A stretch of 64,000 nucleotides of DNA from positions 42,159,477-42,223,476 of the forward strand of contig JABBOT010000080.1 of the NCBI GenBank assembly GCA_016165875.1. The letters run 5' to 3'. Every line of letters starts with the position of its first letter. Within the stretch, counting starts at the first letter, position 1. A program made the translations under genes and the position numbers. The stretch comes from Acanthopleura granulata (taxonomy: Eukaryota; Mollusca; Polyplacophora; Chitonida; Chitonidae). Below are positions 1 through 13,600 of the stretch, piece by piece. The notes under the pieces are model-generated. The model saw only the letters and a program-made list of their open reading frames with translations, did no database searches and was not told where the DNA came from.

Positions 1-236
1 CGACTTTCTGTTCTCTAGACCAAGATCGAAGTCACATATAGTGAAATCCAACTTCCGCAAGGTCCTGAATATCTTCACGAGACTACGTCTGTGGTAAATG
101 TGTTGGATATACATGTAGCTGATGAAAGGCGTTGATTTCCTGAACTCTTTTGCCAGATGTCCGTCATTTTTCAGAACAATTAATCTATTGAAATAATTGA
201 TAGATATCCAAATAACTTGTGTTTAACCTGTGATTG

Positions 237-366
237 ATTTATTCCTTTATTTATTTATTTATTTGATTGGTGTTTTACGCTGTACTCAAGAATATTTCAC
301 TTACACGACCATGGTCAGTATTATTGTGGGAGGAAACGGGGAGGAGTCTGGGGGAACCCACGACCC
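237..366 (-). repeat. Partial tRNA-derived SINE, family A
   Basis: The plus strand begins with a TTTA-rich tail followed by GATTGGTGTTTTACGC, ACTCAAGAATATTTCAC and a GTGGGAGGAAAC segment. The same order recurs at 7.1, 44.1, 52.9 and 60.1 kb. The tRNA-like head is missing here. Confidence 0.7.
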
Positions 367-655
367 ACGGAGCTAAACGGATATAAAGTCAGGCACAAAG
401 TAAACATCCAGCTTGAAACTTTGCCCATGCGGGTGGGTGGGGGAAGGTGAAATTCACGTTATTTGCTTTACTGTAAGAACTCAAAGCCCGCTTTATCACC
501 TTTCGTATTTGGGTTTTGGCGGAAAAGTAAAATAATGCCGTCTTAATTGGTTTAACATAACAAATGTGAGAAAAATTCTTTACAACGACATTAACGGTAA
601 CCATACACCATTCAAATGAATGAATATATATAGGATCTCGGTGATGCGAAACATA

Positions 656-825
656 TCTATTTTGTTTATTTCATTGATGTTTTCCACAATACTCAAGAAA
701 ATTTAGCATATACGACGGCTAGCATTATGGTTGGAGGAAATCTGGCAGAACCCGGCGGAAACTCACGACCATCGGCAGGTTGCTCACAGACCTTCCCACA
801 TACGGGAAGGAAGCCAGCAACATAG
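656..825 (-). repeat. Partial tRNA-derived SINE, family A
   Basis: A diverged copy with TTGTTTATTTCATTGATG, ACTCAAGAAAATTT, the GACGGCTAGCATTATGG core and the GGTTGCTCACAGACCTTCCC block. The head is truncated. Confidence 0.65.
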
Positions 826-1094
826 TTTCCAGAATCGCCTGAATGCTATTTATATTGATAATATATATGAAGATACAAAACTTCAGTTCCTCGGAGATCA
901 CTTCACATAACTGGGCACAAAACATAGGCCTATATATTGAAAATATTCCAATCTCTACGTTCTTTCGAAAGCTTATACATTAAGCTGCACGTTTGTGTAT
1001 GAAAATAAACATTTTTCCATCTCAGCCACCTATGGCCAGCACGAGCCGCAATTGCGAAACAGAAGCCTATGCATAAGGCAAAATTTACCTGATG

Positions 1095-1496
1095 TGACGT
1101 AATAATATTCCTTGTATGACGTCGAACCAGGCAGATGTGACGTTGAGTAAGCATTTATGCTTGGATGGCGTCGACAGCGTTTGAAAGAGCAACGTCATTT
1201 GTGGATTCACGTCAGCGATTGATGACGTCATGTGTTTGTGTGTGATGTCACACCAGGCAAAGTGGAAGCGACAGAAATATTTTGTTTCCATGTACTCTGA
1301 CGAAACGTACAATATCGGTTTCAATGCGCTGTAATATTTTCACAATTTAGGAAAGCAATTCAGACTATTTGTGTTTATAAATTCCACTTGCTTTTAGGAC
1401 ACAGATGTTTAGACACCAAAGTAGCACTTCAAGATTCAACTTAACATTGTTAGGTCTCGTGCTTCCAAGTCCCGACGTCATTTGATTGTGACGTCA
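1095..1496. promoter_or_regulatory. Cluster of CRE-like TGACGT sites upstream of the SHIPPO gene
   Basis: TGACGT or its complement occurs at 1095, 1117, 1138, 1192, 1209, 1223, 1475 and 1489, with full palindromic TGACGTCA at 1223-1230 and 1489-1496. The cluster ends 160 bp before the ATG at 1657. CREB/CREM-family factors bind this sequence; use as a promoter element here is inferred from position and density only. Confidence 0.4.
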
Positions 1497-1656
1497 GAAA
1501 GAGTATCGCCTTACCGCAACAACCAAACCTGCCCATCGGAAAAGCTTCTTCTAAGTTTTCTTCCTTATGGAAATAACACTGAAATCATCAATTTCAATTC
1601 ATCTCTGTCTATCAAGGCGTAACTTGTAGCCCACTGAGAAGAGTCCAGAATCCATC

Positions 1657-4600
1657 ATGGGGTGGAAAGGCTTGTTTAAGGACGCAGGTCCTAAACCCGA
1701 GGATTCCCCTCCAAAGCCAGTCGAGGAGAAGATTTTAGACCCTATCCACGTTGTTACGGAGACAAACCTTTTCGAGAAAACTCGGAGTAAACCTGGATCC
1801 AAACCAAAACCGGGTAAGATTGTGGAAATTCCGACCGCTTTCAGCGCTTCAAATATAAGCTTATATGAAACGAATTCCTCCTGACGAACATTTTGCGCTC
1901 GTATAGGTTAATGTGTAGTCTACAGGAATCCGACTCGACATTCTTGTGTAACGTATCCTATAAAAGCCAAACTCTTTAGCTAAAATGATTTTTTTCAAAC
2001 TTTCTTTTTAGAAAAGTAATCCTGAATGTCAAAAATTTCTTGAGATAGGTCGCAAGGTAACTGAGAACAAATTACTATACGTAATCAGAATAGAAGGCGT
2101 TTTAATTAGCGGTTTTTCATTTGAAAAAGAAAAATAGAGATGGTAAATATTTCCTCAGCTATATCAACACATACTCGCACACGTCAAAAGCCCGTGTCCA
2201 ACCAATGGTGTATGTTAAGCCGTGTATGTCGAGACTGCCTGTGCAGGCCCAAAGTGTACCTGGTGCACGCTGTATATAGTAACATAACACAGAGAGGTAT
2301 AGACCTATAAGGTGGAAGAATGGCTGTAGGTGGGATTACGGAAGAACAGGAAAATGATAAGTCTAACGAAACTTCAGGAACTGAGAAGCGAATTCATGCT
2401 AGTCAAAAGAAAGCTGGTGAGCACATAACCTACCATTTGTTATTTCTGACATATAAGCCATTAAAAACATTTGAGATAAAGGCCTCTCGCAAATTTTTAG
2501 ACATCTTGGCACAGGGTCGATTTATTTAAATTAATACAACCCTTAGATGTGTGATTTTTTTCCAGACATTTTGAAAAGCCTTGGCTCATTTATATAGCAA
2601 TGTTGCAGATTGAAGATTCGGTGACGTAACATCAAAAGACGTTGTGTATACTTGTATGACCGGGTCACTATGCCCATGAACCATACCGTCTCCCATATCA
2701 GTGTATACAGGCGTACTTGTACCGACATATTTGGCGAAGCTTCTAACGGGCGTCATCTAGGTGACGAGTCCCCGCACCCGCAGGAATGTTGCTATATACA
2801 CATGACAGATCTATATAGAGCCATAGCTTCAAGGTTCTGTCCACCGACTCGTCGACAGAGATCTGTATATACTTAAATCACTTACAGTGGTTGACCTTTG
2901 TAAATTAGTTACAAGCGTTCGCGCGGCGACTGAATTCAACAACACGGCTACATGTCGGCACTACGTGGGTTTCTATCTGTTTAACATAAGCGACCATTCC
3001 GTGTACGTGTGATTTAGAGTCAAGATTCTGGATTACGTACAGGCCCTACACACAACTATATACATATATATATATATATGTATGTTGTTTTGTATGATTA
3101 AGCGGAATTTAAAATCAAATAAATAAGACCAATAAACTACCATTAAAATGGCTCTTTTTCTTCATCACAAATACGGTTTTCATATGCGCATTTAACAGTG
3201 GAGGTATGAATAGGTTTATATCCTGAGTATAAATCACTTTATTTCATAAACTTCCGAGCATTCAGTCTTAAAGCTACGTTACACTTAAATTTTACACGCA
3301 TTTACATTTTAACCTGTAATAATATTTAAACTGACATTCCAAATTGTTAAAAAGAAAAAAAAGAGCTGACAAGCGGTTCTTAGGTAGAGACGACGCCAAG
3401 AGCATACTCTCTGAAACGACCGTATACAAATGAGCATATACACAAAAGGGTTCACAGTCTGTACTTGTAACAGTCGGTACACAAAACTATATGGCATTTT
3501 GACCACAATATCTTGTACACGTCGTGCACTGCAGTGTTTAGAGAATAATTAACATGTAATCAACATGTTTTGTTTCTACATAAAACGAAAACAGGATAAC
3601 AGCTATTCTGATTGCTTATTTGACAGTTACCCGGACGGCTATGGGAGAGTACATTGTGCCTCCTGGAGGAAAACCACTCACTGTCCTCGGTAAGCCCGGC
3701 CCGCCACAACCGCCACCCCACACAACTCACACTCTTATCTTCTGTATTCCTGAAACTAATCCCTTCTCACGAGGAATTTATCAGCTACATGCTCAAATGT
3801 GTACGACCCTTTCTGTGAGTTAACCACTTAATGATCTGTGTCTCTTGGATATTATTACCCTAGAGAGCTCAAATTAAGTGCAAGGCGAATTGAAAAATAT
3901 TTATAAGCCTGACACTTTAGTTAACGCTGAGAGCAGTTCAAAAGATACCACTTCCGATTTCGTCATGTAAATTCAGACATTTTCTACTCTTATATATAGA
4001 TGCCTGGACTCGTGTATATTGCATTATCATTTTGCAGCTAATCCTGACGTCCCTGGCCCCGCAAGTTACTTGCCTAAAATTGCGCTCACCAAGCCATGTG
4101 CACCGCAGTACTCCCTCAAAGGTCGATACAAACAATCAGGTACGTGACCAAACCCTCTGCACCACAGTGCTCCCTCAAAAGTCGATACAAACAATCAGGT
4201 ACGTTACCAAACCCTCTGCACCACAGTGCTCCCTTAATGGTCGATACAAACAACCAGGTACGTTACCAAACCCTCTGCACCACAGTGCTCCCTTAATGGT
4301 CGATACAAACAACCAGGTACGTTACCAAACCCTCGGCACCGCAGTACTCCCTTAATGGTCGATACAAACAACCAGGTACGTGACCAAACCCTCTGCACCA
4401 CAGTGCTCCCTTAATGGTCGATACAAACAATCAGGTACGTTACCAAACCCTCTGCACCACAGTGCTCCCTTAATGGTCGATACAAACAACCAGGTACGTT
4501 ACCAAACCCTCTGCACCACAGTGCTCCCTTAATGGTCGATACAAACAACCAGGTACGTTACCAAACCCTCTGCACCACAGTGCTCCCTTAATGGTCGATA

Positions 4601-7600
4601 CAAACAACCAGGTACGTTACCAAACCCTCTGCACCACAGTGCTCCCTTAATGGTCGATACAAACAACCAGGTACGTTACCAAACCCTCGGCACCGCAGTA
4701 CTCCCTCAAAAGTCGATACAAACAACCAGGTACGTGACCAAACCCTCGGCGCCACAGTACTCCCTCAAAAGTCGATACAAACAACCAGGTACGTGACCAA
4801 ACCCTCGGCGCCACAGTGCTCCCTCAAAAGTCGATACAAACAACCAGGTACGTGACCAAACCCTCTGCACCACAGTGCTCCCTTAATGGTCGATACAAAC
4901 AATCAGGTACGTGACCAAACCCTCTGCACCACAGTGCTCCCTTAATGGTCGATACAAACAACCAGGTACGTTACCAAACCCTCTGCACCGCAGTGCTCCC
5001 TTAATGGTCGATACAAACAACCAGGTACGTGACCAAACCCTCGGCGCCACAGTGCACCCTTAAAGGTCGATACAAACAACCAGGTACGTGACCAAACCCT
5101 CTGCACCACAGTACTCCCTCAAAAGTCGATACAAACAACCAGGTACGTGACCAAACCCTCGGCGCCACAGTGCTCCCTTAATGGTCGATACAAACAACCA
5201 GGTACGTGACCAAACCCTCGGCACCGCAGTACTCCCTCAAAAGTCGATACAAACAACCAGGTACGTGACCAAACCCTCGGCGCCACAGTACTCCCTCAAA
5301 AGTCGATACAAACAATCGGGTACGTGACCAAACCCTCTGCACCACAGTACTCCCTCAAAAGTCGATACAAACAATCGGGTACGTGACCAAACCCTCTGCA
5401 CCACAGTGCTCCCTTAATGGTCGATACAAACAACCAGGTACGTGACCAAACCCTCTGCACCACAGTGCTCCCTTAATGGTCGATACAAACAACCAGGTAC
5501 GTTACCAAACCCTCTGCACCGCAGTACTCCCTCAAAAGTCGATACAAACAACCAGGTACGTGACCAAACCCTCGGCGCCACAGTGCTCCCTCAAAAGTCG
5601 ATACAAACAACCAGGTACGTGACCAAACCCTCTGCACCGCAGTACTCCCTCAAAGGTCGATACAAACAACCAGGTACGTGACCAAACCCTCTGCACCGCA
5701 GTACTCCCTCAAAGGTCGATACAAACAACCAGGTACGTGACCAAACCCTCTGCACCGCAGTACTCCCTCAAAGGTCGATACAAACAATCAGGTACGTCAC
5801 CAAACCCTCTGCACCGCAGTACTCCCTCAAAGGTCGATACAAACAATCAGGTACGTCACCAAACCCTCTGCACCACAGTGCTCCCTCAAAAGTCGATACA
5901 AACAACCAGGTACGTTACCAAACCCTCTGCACCACAGTGCTCCCTTAATGGTCGATACAAACAACCAGGTACGTTACCAAACCCTCGGCACCGCAGTACT
6001 CCCTCAAAAGTCGATACAAACAACCAGGTACGTGACCAAACCCTCGGCGCCACAGTACTCCCTCAAAAGTCGATACAAACAACCAGGTACGTGACCAAAC
6101 CCTCGGCGCCACAGTACTCCCTCAAAAGTCGATACAAACAACCAGGTACGTGACCAAACCCTCTGCACCACAGTGCTCCCTTAATGGTCGATACAAACAA
6201 CCAGGTACGTGACCAAACCCTCTGCACCACAGTGCTCCCTTAATGGTCGATACAAACAACCAGGTACGTGACCAAACCCTCTGCACCACAGTGCTCCCTT
6301 AATGGTCGATACAAACAACCAGGTACGTTACCAAACCCTCTGCACCGCAGTACTCCCTCAAAAGTCGATACAAACAACCAGGTACGTGACCAAACCCTCG
6401 GCGCCACAGTACTCCCTCAAAAGTCGATACAAACAACCAGGTACGTCACCAAACCCTCTGCACCACAGTGCTCCCTCAATGGTCGATACAAACAACCAGG
6501 TACGTGACCAAACCCTCTGCACCACAGTGCTCCCTTAATGGTCGATACAAACAACCAGGTACGTGACCAAACCCTTGGCGCCACAGTGCACCCTTAAAGG
6601 TCGATACAAACAATCAGGTACGTCACCAAACCATCTGCACCACAGTACACCCTCAAAGGTCGATACAAACAATCGGGTACGTTACCAAACCCTCTGCACC
6701 ACAGTACACCCTCAAAGGTCGATACAAACAACCAGGTAAGTCACCAAACTCTCTGCACCATAGTACTCCCTCAAAAGTCGATGCAAACAATCAGGTACGT
6801 CACTAAACTCTCTGCATCACAGTGGCCTACTCCCTGAAAGGTCGATAAACTTTTTCACGTCACTGTGCTTCAGCCTGTTGAATATGGTCTAAAAAGTCCA
6901 CCATAGCATCACAATCTTTACTTCCGTTACAATCACTGTAAATAAATGCCCAAATCCCGATATTTCGAATCAGCACGAAATGAGCTGATGGTTATTTTGT
7001 TTAAATGTGGTCTGTTCTTTTCACGTCATATTGGCCTTTCCCTACGCATACATACTTTACAGGAGTACGACATAAAAGTGTACAAAAACTTTTGCGACGT
7101 ATTTTATTAAAACAGTTTTATTTATTTATTTGATTGGTGTTTTACGCTGTACTCAAGAATATATCACTTATCCGACGGCGGCTAGCATTGTGGTGGGAGG
7201 AAATCGGGCAGTGCCCGTTGGAAACCCACGACCATCCGCAGGTTGCTGGCGGACCTTCCCACATAAGACCTGGACTTTAATTCACAGCGACCGCATTGGT
7301 GAGAGGCACCTGTGTCATTACGCCCCGATGGCGTGCTTATCCCCCGGCAATGGAAGCCCCGTGACGTCATTATCGATATGGTTCATAAAACCCACCAAAC
7401 AAATAAATCATTTAACTGCATTCAATATGCTGAAAAAAATCTTAATGGTTTTGTTACTCCCCACAACCACATGTTTGCGGGGTCTTTCCGTTTCAGGAAA
7501 AACAGGAATTGATTAAATGAGTTGTTGTTTATTCCCCCGAACAGAAGAAGACAAGCGGCCAGGACCTGCAGACTATCAGGTGGACCATGGCCTGCTGTGG

Positions 7601-10600
7601 CAGAGGAAAACCCTGAAACTAAAAGGACGTGAACATGAAATCAACTTTGCGGAGCCAGGTCAGTGCGAGAGGCGTCATGTTATATAGTTTATGCCAACCA
7701 AATTTGTAGTTATACTAATTTATGTATAAATGTACGGAACCGTAAAAGTGACATGATGCAAAAGAAGAATATTAGTAATAATAAAAGAAAAAACAAACAA
7801 ACACGGTATTTAAATTTTCCCGTGTGTGTGTGTTTAATAAGTCGTGCTCACGACATCTTCATCAAGTCGTGCTTTCGACATAATTGACCAGTAAAAGCGT
7901 ACAATTATCTCTTGAGTTAGACATGGTAAAGATATTACAAAAACACACGCACACACACCGGAAATTTTAAATACGGTATTTGTTTTTTTTATTACCAATA
8001 TTTTGCTTTTGCATCATGTCACTTTTACGGCTCCGTACGTTTACAACTCCGTTTATATCTCTTGTTGCATGTCAGTTTGAACATTCATATACATGTAGTT
8101 AATATCCAGTGATCTTTTCACTTGTTTATTCAAACTGGAATCGGTTTAAACATAAAGCTCTGTGTATATCCAATCAATGATTAGGCCTACCGTTTGTATG
8201 AATGACTCCATTAAGTGTATAATGATCTACCGTGTGTCTTAATGTGAAGTGAGTAGCATTTACTGAGATCAGCACTAATTTTGGGTACTAAAAGTAGAGT
8301 TTATACTGAACGCCCATGATACCATTACATAAAAGTGAGTTTAAAAATAATTTCTGGCATAGACAAAGTAAAATTGTTTATCATGGAGGAACGATTTCTC
8401 TAAAATATTATTAGATTAGTGTGAAGTGGACATTTTTCATTACTCTAACCCATGAATTTCTGTGCAGGAGCTAGTGACTTGGGGCCCGCGGGCTACCACA
8501 TAGAATACGATACAGTGGGTAAAGGTCGCCCCAAATACAGCATCAAAGGCAGGAAACCCCTGAAGTTATACACTGGTCCCCCCACATTCATGTATCAAGC
8601 GATAGATACAGGAGGTGAGTACTGAGAGAGAAAGCCTATCTAGTTATGAAGTCATGCAACATTTTGATTTGAATTCCTTTAAAGATATATTTAGACAGAA
8701 ATAATATTAAAAAGGCATTGCAAGGCGCCCAGAGAGTACAAACCTCTGCGAAAACTACATATACAAAAGTATAGGTTCCCGCACTAAAGTCAAAGGGGCT
8801 GTACTAACTGTATGTCATGGTGAAAAGCGTTTAAAAAATGGCTAAATCCCGATCCCTAAACCAGGATCGCTGCCAAACTTTTATTGGATTGGATCTTAGT
8901 CCATTGAATAATGTGCTTAAAATTCCATTAATATCCCTGTGTTCTGTAAAGATCCTGACCGACAGACGCACAAACTCCAGCAAAAACTTTAACTCAAGAG
9001 TGGAGGTGATAATGCTAAATTCAAAGAGCGACCGAGCTAGCAAATAATGACATCCACACATAATTCTTTGAAATCTGTGGACTGGTATGTATAGTATGAC
9101 ATCTGCTTTGCGGTGTTCATTTGTCGCTTTAAAATAATGTTTGTGGAGTCCACATAAATGTCCACTCTAGCGCTGTGTAAATCGAAGTCGCCAATGAGGT
9201 GGGCGTTGACCACCACTAAATACGTACATATCAGCATTTTATATTTTGAGATCACCAATCTGACATGGTTTCTTTACCCGCTCATATTTTTATGTACTCT
9301 AGAAAGTAAAAATACTATAAATATTATATATACTGACCATGCATATCCACATACCATGCTTATAGCATAACATTTCACATTTTACATGTAGAAGTTGATT
9401 GGCGTGGCCAAGTAGTTCGCTCCTTTCCGTTACTTCTTAGTTTATTCTTCCACTATTTTCATGCAAGCTGACACCTAACTTTTCCCCTGATCCCCAAATC
9501 TCTAGCTTTCGAGACCCCGGGGCCAAACTACCGTCCAGGCTCGTCGGATTGGAGAGACGGGCCACAGAAATCCTTCGGGGCACCGCTGTCACACAATTAC
9601 GTCTTAAATCAACTTCCGGTTGGTGAGTGACATCTTAAATCAACTTCCGGTTGATGAGTAAGCTGCTCTTAAATGAACTTCTGGTTGGCGACTATGGTAT
9701 GTTCTGCCAACTGTAGGCCTATGGAAAGGAGGCGGAGGGGAGAGAGGGTCGGTAGAAAAACGAAGACCTGCACTAAGCTGACCTATGAAGTAGCAGGTTC
9801 GAATCCAGCTTCTGTCGGTTCGACTAAGGCTTTTGTGTGAGACTTTTGTGTGATCAGATGCCTGAAATAAAGGAGGGTGGAGGGGAGGGTGGAGGGGAGG
9901 GGGATACAGACTGTCATTGTTTTGTGATGAATAGTCAAGTATAGATACAGTTTCAATTTTTTACCTGGACATACATACACACATACATGCTGGATATATA
10001 CATTCTAAAATATTAATACAGTAAGAAAACAAAAGGGCACTTTGTCATGATAGCCCTTCTCCTATAGTTATACAAAGTGCAACTTCAGCCCACCCTAAGC
10101 TGAAGATTTCATACTTTTTTTATCCATTTGTTTACAGGTCCGGCTGATTATGACTTGTCCAGTGTTCCACCATGGGACGGCCCAGCTTACAGTTTAGCTA
10201 AGAGGTTGCCCTACCCTGCCGGGGGTGTTGGCGGTAAGTTATACAACCCCTGGACCCTAAACCTTCGCTCTCTGCGCATGCGTATACCATCATAATTTTG
10301 CGGTTGAATGAATTCTAAGTCCGATATTTGCTTAAAGGGAAAAGATGAAGTAAACATGGGGGGACAGACCTGATTCAGGTAGTGTAATATATGTCGCATT
10401 CCACAAGCCTTCGGTCAGAACTAAGCCTTAATACAAAGAAAATATATATCAATATGTTTGGTCTCCTACAGCGTCGGATTCGTAACAGGAAAACGCGGAT
10501 TCCATTCCGATATTTGTGAAGCCGAAAGACCTTAAATTTAGTGGAGGCACCATGTATACATTTTGAGACACAAGATAGTACTGTTGTATCCCAGACACCA

Positions 10601-13600
10601 TTAAGACAGGAATCACCTGAATTTATATTTAAGTAGTGTTTTTGTTCTTGTAAACCAGTGTTTATAGATACACTGCCAAGAAATCCAGAGATTAGATCCA
10701 AATATTTATTTATTACTTCGGTTGTTGTGTAAAGCCATATTCAAGAATTTTTCACTTATTCGATGGTTGTCGGCTTTATATGTTGTGAAAGCTGGGAGTT
10801 CCCTGGATACACCATTGACCTTTATTAAGTTCCTTGCAAATTTCCTCAGGCACATGTATACGCACAAAATTTTGGTGGCTGCAGACATGTGGCCTTCAGC
10901 GAAGTTTTTACAGACGGTGTAACCTGGCCCGAGAGCTCCGTTGACAGATTAATGTCCACCAAGTGAGAGAGAGAGACCCATGAAATGATGCATTGAATAA
11001 ATAATTTTGAGAAAAATTACGTGAATTCACACAGTGAATAAATACAAGTGAGTCTTGTTCTGTCGTATAATTGTAAAATTTTATACTGTCCCTGCAGCTC
11101 TTTCCGGACTTGTGCAATTGTGAAGAAAAAAACTTTCCCAGAGATGCTATAACACTGGGTCTGTATTGGCGACTACCGGGCGCTTTTTATATCATATGGT
11201 GTTTTCTTTATCCGTACGTCGGAAAACGACCACACTACAACATTGATTCATGATGAACATTGTTCAACGGACGTGAAATAGACGTTGATATCAGGCCTAC
11301 GTTGTTCCACCACATGGCCTGATTCAACGTGATATCAACTTTGGGTCAACGTAGTTTGACCAGTGGGTAATGCCTGCATGATAGTACATGTAATTAGAAC
11401 TGTGTAATGTTTAATGTTGTCTTCCAGAGAAAAGGCCTGGCCCTAATGAGTATGATCTGGAGACAACCGTGGGTAGATGTGAAGGTGCCTCTTTGACTAG
11501 TCGGCGGGAGACCAGCAAGCCTTATGGTAAGCATGACGCCAAGGGCTCACACCTAGCATTCGTATTCCACTCGCCAACATTTTAATCGCTTTCAGATCAA
11601 CAGCTAGGGATTTTTCAAACATGGTGGATAATCCTGCCATCTGACGGCTGGCGTTCTCTCAGTATTGCTGCACTTCGGATCAAAACTTAATTCTGTATGC
11701 CATGTGCCTAAGCAATCGGTTGGTTCTTTAATCTGCACGATGGTTTCGTGTTTTCTATGATATGATTCTGCATCAAAACATCATACCTAATGCAAGAGAT
11801 GCACCAGAGCATGATGGTTAATGTTTTCTGGAACGCGCTTCTATATGCAGAGAACAAGTAAACAGTCAAATAGAGTAACCATTAGTGTGAATTCTATGCA
11901 TGTTTTAACTGATTCCAGAAACACCAGCCCCTAACAGCTATACGCTGAAGGACACAGTAGACCTGAATGCAAAGGCGGCCTCCTTGACGTACCGCTGGTA
12001 TAAAGGTTAGTATCAAATACACACCTTGGCTCGATGTACTGGGCAGAAGTTAAAGCGAGAAAATCTCGGTCACAAATATATGCATGTATACCATATTTCG
12101 TATGTATTCAAGATGTGTACAGGGTATTACATGTAAAAAGTTGTGTTCATCTCGACCACATATATGTAATATTTAGTTTGGGGACCCCACTATACCTATC
12201 CTTACGCATACGTTAGGCCTTCGAGCATGTTAAATATATAATGTTTCTATTCGTATGTGTGATGTACACGGACGTTCTTTATCTTGCCAATCTAAAAAAA
12301 TTCAAACAAGCAATTCCTTCTTTTTATACTTTTTACTGTTTTTACTGATTCTTTTTTCTTTCAGAAGATAAAAGCGAGGATGGTGGGCTACTCGTGTGAA
12401 TTTAACAATTACAATAGTTATATAGAAACCCACTAATCGTGCTAACCTGTCTTGTGACACTAATTCCATATAAAAGCAGCAAGCTCGTTTATTAGCACAT
12501 TGACAACCACATCCTGCCATATAACTGTATATCAGCGTGATATATAGTGTGGTTATCAGTGTACTATAGCATCAATGGCCTACACAAAGCACGGCCTAGA
12601 TCGACTAGATTCCACAAAACAATTCTTAGCCAATAAAACTGACTTAAGGCACCAAAACTGGCTAAGCCAAATCAAAACTGACTTAAGTCAATTCCTCAAA
12701 CTAAGCTGGTCACATTTTGCTTTGTGAAATTGATTTAAACAGTTAGATAAAACTAGCTCAGCTAAGCCAGTCTATTGACTTAAGTCATTTTGCTTAAGTC
12801 GAGTTCCGTGGAATCGTACCCAGTATCTAACTTGACAAAATCAACTTAAGCGAAACGATTTTATGTCAAAAAGTTTGAAAAACCTTGTGAACGCGAGCCA
12901 CTGTAACCAATTAGGCGCAAGCACGCGTGGATCGACCAAACTGGATATAACTACTTCATTTCGAAAAAAGCAGACCCGAGTCCTCAACTCGCCTAATCAG
13001 TTGTCGGGGATTGCAAGCCTGCGAAGATCTACTAAAACCAGTGCTCCTAGTTGCTTCCAGTTGCTCCGACATGCTTCGAGTCGCCAAAAGCCTAGTTTCT
13101 GCTAGTCGCAAGGTCAATCTACACCCGGCTTAACCATTATGGACTATAATAGTAGCATATGGTGCATGTATATACCTACAGATACTTCAGTAGTGTACAG
13201 AATCCGCGCTGAAATCACACGCCTTGATTACATAGATCTGTATAGGTTGTATGGTAAGTCTTCAATTTTAACTGTTATACCATACATAGAACTGTGCATT
13301 TTGCGTTTTTAGATGTTTCAGCGCAATACTTGGTGATGCTTACACAGCGCATGTGCAGAAATGATTCCTATAGGCGTACAACACTTATAGGTGTACAATA
13401 TATCGTAGTGGATGGAGCCGATGTAGGTCGAATGGTAATGGTAGAATAAAGGCTATGTGTTTACACATATTGCAACTGTTTTTCTTATTTACAATTCACA
13501 GCATTTATAATGGCGTGCTTCTCACTACGACTTTGTACAGCTGACGTCTGGGCACAACGATGTTTTTTCTTCTTCAAGATGTAGTTAGCGTCTGGTATTA

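Larger units (their letters stand above)
1..1656. other. Gene-free 5' flank with two partial SINEs
   Basis: I see no coding exon here. It holds two degraded copies of the tRNA-derived SINE (about 237-366 and 656-825) and the CRE-like cluster. The 5' untranslated region of the SHIPPO gene presumably lies in the last few hundred bases. Confidence 0.6.

Noticed and set aside
4032..6540. Several 60-138 codon frames repeating a KPSAPQYSLKGRYKQ-like segment
   Set aside because: The 59-bp unit shifts frame each copy, so these are three frames of the same satellite and not a repeat protein. Only the first copy is coding, as part of exon 4.
4097..6855. CRISPR-like regular repeats
   Set aside because: Units are contiguous with no unique spacers, and the surrounding genes are plainly eukaryotic.
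9771..9830. tRNA-like B box (GGTTCGAATCC)
   Set aside because: No matching A box or cloverleaf stems can be drawn. It is probably a SINE remnant or chance.
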